Source of the DNA: Kluyvera intermedia
Lineage (GTDB): Bacteria > Pseudomonadota > Gammaproteobacteria > Enterobacterales > Enterobacteriaceae
Direction: 5' to 3'
Assembly: GCF_021440345.1 (NCBI RefSeq)
Contig: NZ_JAKCNS010000029.1
Span: 1-64,000 of the forward strand
DNA: 64,000 nucleotides
This document shows positions 57,278-64,000 of the stretch, in pieces. Numbering within the stretch: the stretch's first letter is position 1; each line of letters begins with the position of its first letter. The position numbers and the translations under genes were made by a program. Below the pieces are notes generated by a model. It saw only the letters and a program-made list of their open reading frames with translations. It had not been told where the DNA came from and searched no databases.

Positions 57278-58929
57278 TGCGGGCGATACTGAATAAAGAC
57301 GGTGCGGTCCATCATGTACACCTCATCTGGTTTTGGCAGCGGCAGATCCGCCAACTTCACGTTGCGCGACAGTAGCAGCACCAATGAGATTGGGCCTTCC
57401 TGACGGTGTGCCGCCAGCCACTGCGGGAAATCATCGCTTGAGAGATAGCGGTCTTTGGCGTCAGGATATGAAAGGCCATATTTCAGCTCCCCCTGCTGAC
57501 CATACAGCATCACATCGCTGCGCTTAAGCTCCCACGCCAGCCCTGCGGCCACCCCGACGCTGTTGCTCAGCACGTAGCGGCTCGGTGCCAGCGACTCGTT
57601 CACTATGTCGACCAGGAACTGCGGCTGCTTGCTGTCGGTTACGCGGTCAGGAATCGCAAAACCCACCAGCAGCGCCAGCCCCAACGGACAGAGCGCAGCC
57701 AGCGTCCAGCGCTGGGTTCCCGGTTTTATCGACAGCCAGCCCATCAGCGCCCAGACAAAGAACGCCACCGCAGCCAGTACGCATTTATACAACTCGATTT
57801 GCATCCACACCGGGTGCTTCATCGGCCCCCACGGCGAGACGACCACCACGGCAATCAGGCCCACAACGCCGAAGACGATGTTGATAATACCGTTCACCCG
57901 CAGCGCTTTGGTGCCGGTTTTGGCGGCCTCGACCGCATAGCGTGCCATCAGCATCGCCAGCGGCGCAAAGCACGGCAGAATATAGGTTGGCAGCTTGCCT
58001 TTGGCGATACTGAAGAACAGGAACGGCATGACAACCCAGCCCAGCAGGTACAGCGCTCCCCCGTGCCCTTCGCGCTCGCGCCAGCCACGTTTGAGCGCTC
58101 CCGGCAGTAACGCCAGCCACGGTAAGCTTCCGGCGATCAGGAACGGGATGTAGTACCAGAATGGCGCTTTGTGTTGGGCATCACTCTGGGCGAAACGCTG
58201 AATATGCTCCACCCAGAAGAAATAGCGCCAGAAATCACCTTCGTGTTCGGCAATCGCTAGCCCCCACGGCAAGACGGTCAGCACACAAACCAGCACCGAC
58301 AGCCAGCCCCACATCAGCACTTCCCGCCAGCGTTTTTGGGCAATCACCCACGGCAGAACGCCAATCACCGGCACCGCCAGCGCGAGGAAACCTTTGGTCA
58401 TCACCCCCATCCCGCAGGCGATACCCAGCAGCACATAACCCCAGAATCGCTGGCCGGTTGTTTCAGCCGACGCCGCCAGCCAAAAGCTGACCATCGCCAT
58501 GGTCATCCACAGGGTGATCATCGGGTCGAGAACCGCGTAGGTGCCAATCCCGTAAACCAGGAACGCGGTTAAAAAAATCACGCCGGAGAGCAGCGCTACC
58601 TTGCGGTCACGCCAGATTTTCCACGCCAGCCAGACTACCAGCAGTGCGGAAACGGTAATGGAGAACACCACGCCAAAGCGCACGGCAAAGTTGTTGTGGC
58701 CAAACAGCCACTGTCCGATACTGTTAATCCAGTAACCGGCAATTGGCTTTTCAAAATAGCGTAACCCCAGGAAATGAGGGACGACCCAGTCGCCGGTCGC
58801 CAGCATCTCACGGCTGATCTCCGCATAGCGGGTTTCATCCGGCTGCCACAGCAGCCGGAAGTTGAGTGGAACCAGGTAATACAGCACGAACAATGCAACT
58901 AACGAAATTCCGTAGCGAAGGGATTTCAT
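57274..58929 (-). CDS. arnT: ArnT, lipid A 4-amino-4-deoxy-L-arabinose transferase
   Basis: ArnT moves L-Ara4N from its undecaprenyl carrier to lipid A at the periplasmic face, lowering the negative charge that polymyxins bind. The product is 551 residues from MKSLRYG (E. coli 550), with about twelve to thirteen membrane segments (GT83). The periplasmic acidic pair lies in [16 protein letters not shown] near residue 31. A start nine codons earlier lies within arnD and is rejected. It overlaps arnD and arnE by four bases each. Confidence 0.96.
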   Translation of the reverse strand: MKSLRYGISLVALFVLYYLVPLNFRLLWQPDETRYAEISREMLATGDWVVPHFLGLRYFEKPIAGYWINSIGQWLFGHNNFAVRFGVVFSITVSALLVVWLAWKIWRDRKVALLSGVIFLTAFLVYGIGTYAVLDPMITLWMTMAMVSFWLAASAETTGQRFWGYVLLGIACGMGVMTKGFLALAVPVIGVLPWVIAQKRWREVLMWGWLSVLVCVLTVLPWGLAIAEHEGDFWRYFFWVEHIQRFAQSDAQHKAPFWYYIPFLIAGSLPWLALLPGALKRGWREREGHGGALYLLGWVVMPFLFFSIAKGKLPTYILPCFAPLAMLMARYAVEAAKTGTKALRVNGIINIVFGVVGLIAVVVVSPWGPMKHPVWMQIELYKCVLAAVAFFVWALMGWLSIKPGTQRWTLAALCPLGLALLVGFAIPDRVTDSKQPQFLVDIVNESLAPSRYVLSNSVGVAAGLAWELKRSDVMLYGQQGELKYGLSYPDAKDRYLSSDDFPQWLAAHRQEGPISLVLLLSRNVKLADLPLPKPDEVYMMDRTVFIQYRPQ

Positions 58930-59828
58930 ACATCGGGGCTCAAAAGTTGTTGGCAACCAAGCCAGCCTTCACGACCGGCAATCTCTCCACGCACCACTTT
59001 CCCAACCGGAAGCTGACCAAAGTCATCCGGCAGAAGCTGGCTCAATGGGCAAAAATGAATTTCCTGCTGGGCGGCCAGAGTCAACAAATGGTCGAATTGC
59101 TCGGCACAAACGCCGCCTTCAACTTCCGCGTGAATGGTATAAACCGGCGTTCCGCTATCGAGGCGAATTTTTTCCAGCAGCCAGCGGTTAAAGCCATCGG
59201 CGCTGACTACGGTTCCCACCGCTTCATCCCAGGTCGGCAGCGTCACGGGGATTTGCACCGTGGCGAGTTCACCGTTGCTCAACTGCGGGCGAAACGGCTG
59301 CGTGCCGCGACAATCGCTGTTGTAGTGAAAATCAAACGACTCTTTGGCCTTCACCACCCGCTGATCGGCGCGCCAACCGGCTACCGCAGAACAGGAAACC
59401 GGACGCCCAAGAATGGACTCGAGTTCACGCAGACCGCGACCAATTTCCTCCACCAGCGGCTGCTCTTTCCACACGCCGCTCCATTGCTGCCAGCGGTGGT
59501 GATCCCAGGCATGCAGCCCGACTTCATGGACCTGCGCCACATTGCGGATAATCTCAGCGTTAGCCGTGCCAATACGACGGCCAGGCCAGGCGGTACCGGC
59601 CAGCAGAATATCCCAGCCATACAGCGATGCCGCGCGCGAGCGCAGCATCTTCCACAAGAACTTCGGTTTTACCAGGCGCCACAGATGGCGCCCCATGTTA
59701 TCCGGCCCGACGCTGAAGAAAAAACTGGCCTGGACGCGATGCTTTTTTAGCACCGCCATCAGCCGGGGAACCCCTTCACGCGTACCGCGAAAGGTATCCA
59801 CATCAACGCGCAAACCTACTTTTTTCAT
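58926..59828 (-). CDS. arnD: ArnD, undecaprenyl-phosphate-formyl-Ara4N deformylase
   Basis: ArnD removes the formyl group from undecaprenyl-phosphate-L-Ara4FN on the cytoplasmic side. The 300-residue product (E. coli 296) belongs to the NodB polysaccharide deacetylase fold, with [15 protein letters not shown] at the N-terminus and the metal-binding [15 protein letters not shown]. It overlaps arnA and arnT by four bases each. Confidence 0.96.
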   Translation of the reverse strand: MKKVGLRVDVDTFRGTREGVPRLMAVLKKHRVQASFFFSVGPDNMGRHLWRLVKPKFLWKMLRSRAASLYGWDILLAGTAWPGRRIGTANAEIIRNVAQVHEVGLHAWDHHRWQQWSGVWKEQPLVEEIGRGLRELESILGRPVSCSAVAGWRADQRVVKAKESFDFHYNSDCRGTQPFRPQLSNGELATVQIPVTLPTWDEAVGTVVSADGFNRWLLEKIRLDSGTPVYTIHAEVEGGVCAEQFDHLLTLAAQQEIHFCPLSQLLPDDFGQLPVGKVVRGEIAGREGWLGCQQLLSPDV

Positions 59829-61810
59829 GATGGTTTTTCGTCCGTCAGTTCCACCGTACGCAGGAAGAAGTCCAGCGTCTCTTCAACCGTCTGCTGCATC
59901 TCAACGGTTGGCTGCCAGTCGAGACAGCGTTTCGCGTTGCGGATGCTCGGCTTACGGTGCTCAACGTCCTGATAACCCTTACCATAATAGTCGCTGCTTT
60001 CCACTTCGCGGAAACCGGCAAACGGAGGGAAACGGTCGCGCAGAGGGTGGCGCTCGAAGCAATCCAGCAGCATTTCCGCCAGCTCTTTGATGCTCGCTTC
60101 GTTGTCCGGATTACCGATGTTGATAATCTGCCCGTCGCAACGGCCATCTTTGTTTTCGATAACGCGGAACAGCGCTTCGATACCGTCGCTGATGTCGGTG
60201 AAGCAACGCTTCTGTTTACCGCCTTCAATCAGCTTAATCGGTGAGCCTTCAACCAGGTTCAGAATCAACTGGGTGATGGCGCGTGAACTACCGATACGCG
60301 CGGCGTTCAGGTTATCAAGACGTGGCCCCATCCAGTTAAACGGACGGAACAGCGTAAACTTGAGGCCGGTTTTGTCACCGTAGGCCCAAATTACGCGGTC
60401 AAGCAGCTGCTTGGACACTGAGTAGATCCAGCGCTGCTTGTTGATAGGCCCCACCACCAGGTTCGAGGTATCTTCATCGAAATTGGCGTCGGTACACATA
60501 CCGTACACTTCCGAAGTCGACGGGAAGATGATGCGTTTGTTGTACTTCACGCAGTCGCGAATAATCTTCAGGTTCTCTTCGAAATCCAGCTCGAACACGC
60601 GCAGCGGGTTGCGGGTGTATTCAATTGGCGTGGCGATCGCCACCAGCGGCAGTACCACGTCGCATTTCTTAATGTGATATTCGATCCACTCGGAGTGAAT
60701 GCTGATATCCCCTTCAACAAAGTGGAAGCGCGGGCAGTCGAGGAAACGGCTGATGGCATCGGAGCCAATATCCAGACCGTAGATTTCGTAGTTATCATCC
60801 TGCAACAGGCGTTCGGTCAGGTGATTACCGATAAAGCCGTTAACCCCCAGAATCAGCACGCGGGTACGGCGTTTTACGGCAGTAAACGGACGGCTGGAGA
60901 GCAGCGCGCCGGCGACCAGGCCCAGCGCCGGTGCCAGCTGTGCGCCCTGCATGTAGACGCCGTTGGCGCTCTGGCCGGTGACGATTTCCAGCGCGCCTTC
61001 ACCACAAGCGACAACCAGCGGCGCAACGGAAAGTACGGTGCCCGGTTTCACTGCCGGCAGATCGGTACGTACGCGGGATTTCCAGACGATAAATTTGCTG
61101 GTCCCCACAAAGCCAAACGCGCCCGGCCACGGATCGCTCACCGCGCGAACCATGTTGTGCAGCGTCTGCGCCGGTTTTTCCCACTCCAGACGGCCATCTT
61201 CCGGAGTACGGCGGCCCACATAGGTGGCCTGAGAATCATCCTGCGCACGCTCCTGTGCCTGACCGCTGCGGATTTTCGGCAGCGCATCGCCCAGTAGCAT
61301 CTGGGAGGCAGAACAGAGTTTACGGTGGAGCGACAGCGCCACATCAGAGTCAGCAATCGCCACGGACTGCTGGGCAACGATATCGCCCGCGTCGGCGCGA
61401 GAAGTCATGCGATGCAAAGTCACACCGGTTTCATTCTCGCCGTTAACCAGCACCCAGTTCAGCGGCGCACGGCCACGGTATTTCGGCAGCAGCGAACCGT
61501 GCAGGTTGAATGCGCCTTTCGGGGCCAGCTTGAGGATCTCATCGCTCAGCAGATTGCGGTAATAGAAAGAGAAAATGACTTCTGGAGACATCGCACGAAT
61601 GCGGTCAACCCACAGCGGGTGGTTAACATCTTCAGGGGCATAGACAGTAATGCCCTGTTCAGCCGCCAGACGGGCAACGGAGCCGAAGAAATTATTCTCA
61701 CCGGCGTTATCCGGGTGCGTGAAGATAGCCTCAATGTCGTATCCGGCGTCCAGCAGTGCCTGAATACCAGTGCAACCCATGTCGTGATAGGCAAATACAA
61801 CAGCTTTCAT
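59825..61810 (-). CDS. arnA: ArnA, bifunctional UDP-Ara4N formyltransferase/UDP-glucuronate decarboxylase
   Basis: ArnA oxidatively decarboxylates UDP-glucuronic acid and formylates UDP-L-Ara4N. The 661-residue product (E. coli 660) has the formyltransferase in the first 300 residues, with catalytic Asn102, His104 ([16 protein letters not shown]) and Asp140. The C-terminal dehydrogenase starts with a Rossmann [10 protein letters not shown] and has FPSTSEVYG. Both activities therefore look intact. Its ATG shares one base with the arnC stop codon (TAATG). Confidence 0.97.
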   Translation of the reverse strand: MKAVVFAYHDMGCTGIQALLDAGYDIEAIFTHPDNAGENNFFGSVARLAAEQGITVYAPEDVNHPLWVDRIRAMSPEVIFSFYYRNLLSDEILKLAPKGAFNLHGSLLPKYRGRAPLNWVLVNGENETGVTLHRMTSRADAGDIVAQQSVAIADSDVALSLHRKLCSASQMLLGDALPKIRSGQAQERAQDDSQATYVGRRTPEDGRLEWEKPAQTLHNMVRAVSDPWPGAFGFVGTSKFIVWKSRVRTDLPAVKPGTVLSVAPLVVACGEGALEIVTGQSANGVYMQGAQLAPALGLVAGALLSSRPFTAVKRRTRVLILGVNGFIGNHLTERLLQDDNYEIYGLDIGSDAISRFLDCPRFHFVEGDISIHSEWIEYHIKKCDVVLPLVAIATPIEYTRNPLRVFELDFEENLKIIRDCVKYNKRIIFPSTSEVYGMCTDANFDEDTSNLVVGPINKQRWIYSVSKQLLDRVIWAYGDKTGLKFTLFRPFNWMGPRLDNLNAARIGSSRAITQLILNLVEGSPIKLIEGGKQKRCFTDISDGIEALFRVIENKDGRCDGQIINIGNPDNEASIKELAEMLLDCFERHPLRDRFPPFAGFREVESSDYYGKGYQDVEHRKPSIRNAKRCLDWQPTVEMQQTVEETLDFFLRTVELTDEKPS

Positions 61811-62790
61811 TACTGATTTTCCTCTTCAGACACCAGGCTTTCCTGGCGTACAACTCGTTGAATAAAGTAGCGGGGACGGGCGCGCACATCGTTGTAGATA
61901 CGGCCGATATATTCCCCAAGCAGCCCCATACCGATGAACTGGGCGCCGATGAACATGAACAAAATGGCAAAGAGCATGAACACGCCGTCGCCCGCCCATT
62001 CCGCACCGAGCACCAGACGCAGTACCACCAGCAGAATCGAGAAGGCAAAACCGAGGGCGGCGATAATGCTGCCGACCACGCTCAACAGACGCAGCGGTGT
62101 GGTGGTCAAACAGGTCACCAGGTCGTACATCAGGTTAATCAGGCGCATAAAGCTGTATTTCGAGTCGCCGAACTCGCGCTCGGCGTGGTGCACCGGGATC
62201 TCCACGGCGCGGCGGGCAAAGGTATTTGCCAGAATCGGAATAAAGGTGCTGCGTTCATGGCAGTTGAGCATCGCGTCAATAATGTGGCGACGATAAGCGC
62301 GCAGCATGCAGCCGTAATCGCCCATCGCTTTACCGGTGGTCCGCTGGATCAGGCGGTTAATCATCTTCGATGCGGTCTTACGGAATACGCTGTCCTGGCG
62401 GTTTTGTCGTACGGTGCCGACCACGTCATAGCCTTCGTTCGCCTTCTCAACCAGGCGCGGAATTTCTTCCGGCGGGTTTTGCAGGTCGGCATCAAGGGTG
62501 ATAATCAAATCACCGGTCACGTGGCTGAACCCGGCCATAATCGCCGAATGCTGACCATAGTTACGGTTGAGCAGCACCGCGACCACATGGCTGTCCGGGG
62601 CTTCGGCGGCGGCAACCAGCATCTGCGCCGAGTCATCAACGCTGCCGTCGTCAACCAGCAGAATTTCATATTCGCAATCCAACAGGGCACAGGCTTCGTC
62701 GGTACGACGAATCAACTCCGGCAGGCTCTCCTGCTCGTTGTACACCGGGATCACCACGGAAACTTTTTTAACTTTCGGGTATTCAAACAT
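61810..62790 (-). CDS. arnC: ArnC, undecaprenyl-phosphate Ara4FN transferase
   Basis: ArnC transfers L-Ara4FN from UDP to undecaprenyl phosphate. The 326-residue product (E. coli 322) is a GT2 glycosyltransferase with [20 protein letters not shown] and LDADLQNP. Two membrane segments lie at about residues 235-290. It begins one base after the arnB stop codon. Confidence 0.96.
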   Translation of the reverse strand: MFEYPKVKKVSVVIPVYNEQESLPELIRRTDEACALLDCEYEILLVDDGSVDDSAQMLVAAAEAPDSHVVAVLLNRNYGQHSAIMAGFSHVTGDLIITLDADLQNPPEEIPRLVEKANEGYDVVGTVRQNRQDSVFRKTASKMINRLIQRTTGKAMGDYGCMLRAYRRHIIDAMLNCHERSTFIPILANTFARRAVEIPVHHAEREFGDSKYSFMRLINLMYDLVTCLTTTPLRLLSVVGSIIAALGFAFSILLVVLRLVLGAEWAGDGVFMLFAILFMFIGAQFIGMGLLGEYIGRIYNDVRARPRYFIQRVVRQESLVSEEENQ

Positions 62791-62791
62791 T

Positions 62792-63931
62792 TCAACGTCC
62801 TGCGAGCTGATGGAGCGCCGTAATCACGCGGGTGGCATCGTCATCGGTCATATCCGGGAACAAGGGGATCGAGCAGATACGCGCGCTGTTCCATTCGGTA
62901 TTCGGCAGCGACAGGTCAGGAAAACGCTCGCGGTAATATTTTTGTGTATGCGCTGCGCGGAAATGCAGCCCGGTGCCGATGCCTTTCGCCTTCAGCTGTT
63001 CCATCAATGCATCGCGGCTGATACCACAGCGTTGCTCGTCTACGCGGATAATGAACAGATGCCAGGCGTGTAGATGCGACCAGGCCGGAACGGCCAGCGG
63101 CTGGAAAGGCGTGTCGGCCAACTCTTTGGTATAGCGCGTTGCTATCTCGCTACGGCGCTGATTGGCCAGCCCGAGTTTCCCCAGTTGCACCAACGCCAGC
63201 GCGGCATTGATATCCGCCAGGTTGTACTTAAAGCCCGGGCTGATAACTTCCGCCTGCGGAGCGCGGCCAAGAGTCTGACGGTCATAGGCATCCACGCCCA
63301 GGCCGTGGAACTTCAGGCTACGAATACGGTTCGCCAGTTGCTCATCGTCGGTAACAATCAACCCGCCTTCAGCACAGGTCATGTTCTTGATAGCGTGGAA
63401 GGAGAAAATCGCCGTCCCTTGCCAGCCAACGTGACGATTTTTGTAGTAGGTGCCAGCGGCGTGCGCGGCATCTTCAATCAACGGAATACCGTGGCGGTCG
63501 GCGACGACGCGAATGCCATCGATATCAGCAGGTGCGCCGGCATAGTGCACCGGGATAATCGCTTTAGTCCGCGGCGTAATGGCGGCTTCAACGGCCTCCG
63601 GGGTGATCATCAGATTGTCGGGATCGACGTCGATCATCACCGGCGTAGCCCCCAGCAGAACGATCATATTGAGGGTGGAGACCCAGGTTTGGGACGGGGT
63701 AATCACTTCATCGCCGGGGCCAATGCCCATCGCCATCAGCGTTACGTGCATCCCACCGGTAGCGGAGCTGACAGCGATAGAAAAACGGTTCCCCGTTAAG
63801 GCGCAGAACGCCTCTTCCAGCGCCTGATTTTTTGGCCCGGTGGTGATCCAACCGGATTGCAGCACCTCTTTGAGCGCCGCGAACTCCGCCTCGCCCATGG
63901 AGGGGCGGGAAAACGGCAGAAAATCACTCAT
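62792..63931 (-). CDS. arnB: ArnB, UDP-Ara4O aminotransferase
   Basis: ArnB converts UDP-4-keto-arabinose to UDP-L-Ara4N with glutamate as amino donor. The 379-residue product has the pyridoxal-phosphate lysine at Lys182 in [13 protein letters not shown] and belongs to the DegT/DnrJ family. It is the first gene of arnBCADTEF, with TAAGGA as ribosome site. Only 69 upstream bases are in the window, and no clean PmrA box can be seen in them. Confidence 0.97.
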   Translation of the reverse strand: MSDFLPFSRPSMGEAEFAALKEVLQSGWITTGPKNQALEEAFCALTGNRFSIAVSSATGGMHVTLMAMGIGPGDEVITPSQTWVSTLNMIVLLGATPVMIDVDPDNLMITPEAVEAAITPRTKAIIPVHYAGAPADIDGIRVVADRHGIPLIEDAAHAAGTYYKNRHVGWQGTAIFSFHAIKNMTCAEGGLIVTDDEQLANRIRSLKFHGLGVDAYDRQTLGRAPQAEVISPGFKYNLADINAALALVQLGKLGLANQRRSEIATRYTKELADTPFQPLAVPAWSHLHAWHLFIIRVDEQRCGISRDALMEQLKAKGIGTGLHFRAAHTQKYYRERFPDLSLPNTEWNSARICSIPLFPDMTDDDATRVITALHQLAGR

Positions 63932-64000
63932 GAATGTTCCTTACCCTATTACCTAAAATGAGCACGCCTGAACAGTGAATAAAACCCAACGACAGTTGTT

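Noticed and set aside
63932-64000. PmrA box in front of arnB
   Set aside because: No pair of YTTAAK half-sites with 5-base spacing is present; the control region probably continues beyond the window.
1-64000. CRISPR arrays, tRNA or rRNA genes, prophage or defence clusters
   Set aside because: No regularly spaced repeats, tRNA-like 3' ends with cloverleaf, or phage/defence protein families were seen; the window is almost fully occupied by conserved housekeeping genes.

Overview
The window is chromosomal backbone from a member of the Enterobacteriaceae. Almost every gene has a near full-length counterpart in E. coli K-12, and the order largely follows the E. coli malT to yhhS segment. Differences from E. 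coli suggest a Klebsiella/Enterobacter/Kosakonia-type genus, but the sequence alone does not fix the genus. There is no rtcBAR between malT and glpR; a GPH-family sugar transporter sits there instead. A PuuE-like aminotransferase lies between livJ and rpoH, and a UshA-like nucleotidase between zntA and tusA. The arn (aminoarabinose) operon lies directly after yhhS.

Layout. Bases 1-18 match the left terminal repeat of IS1, so an insertion sequence runs off the left edge upstream of malT. Then come malT (+) and an orphan sugar transporter (+), convergent with glpE-glpG-glpR (-). glpD (+) is divergent from glpE, with CRP and tandem GlpR sites between them. The glycogen operon glgB-glgX-glgC-glgA-glgP (-) follows, then asd (-), yhgN (+), the gluconate genes gntR, gntK-gntU (-), yhhW and yhhX (-), the Fur-controlled sRNA RyhB (-), yhhY (+), ggt (-) and yhhA (+). 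The glycerol-3-phosphate uptake operon ugpB-A-E-C-Q and the branched-chain amino acid operon livK-H-M-G-F come next (both -), then panM (+), livJ (-), the aminotransferase (-) and rpoH (-). The cell-division/secretion operon ftsY-ftsE-ftsX (-) is divergent from rsmD-yhhL (+). It is followed by yhhM (-), yhhN and zntA (+), the nucleotidase (-), tusA (-), yhhQ and dcrB (+), yhhS (-), and arnB-C-A-D-T-E-F (-) to the right edge.

Genes that work together: glpR/glpE/glpG/glpD with ugp handle glycerol phosphate uptake, hydrolysis and oxidation; the glg genes make and degrade glycogen; asd feeds the diaminopimelate, lysine, methionine and threonine branch; panM affects beta-alanine/pantothenate; liv imports Leu/Ile/Val; FtsY, FtsE and FtsX serve membrane targeting and division; ZntA exports Zn/Cd/Pb; the arn genes modify lipid A.

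No new multi-gene defence, mobile or biosynthetic system is visible. The most noteworthy signals are in non-coding DNA: a compact preQ1-I-type riboswitch whose helix takes up the Shine-Dalgarno of yhhQ, the IS1 end at the left edge, two copies of a CCCTCACCC-type palindromic repeat (one inside the ugp operon), a hairpin that could mask the ribosome site of the orphan transporter, and the dcrB terminator embedded in the last codons of yhhS. No tRNA, rRNA or CRISPR array was found.
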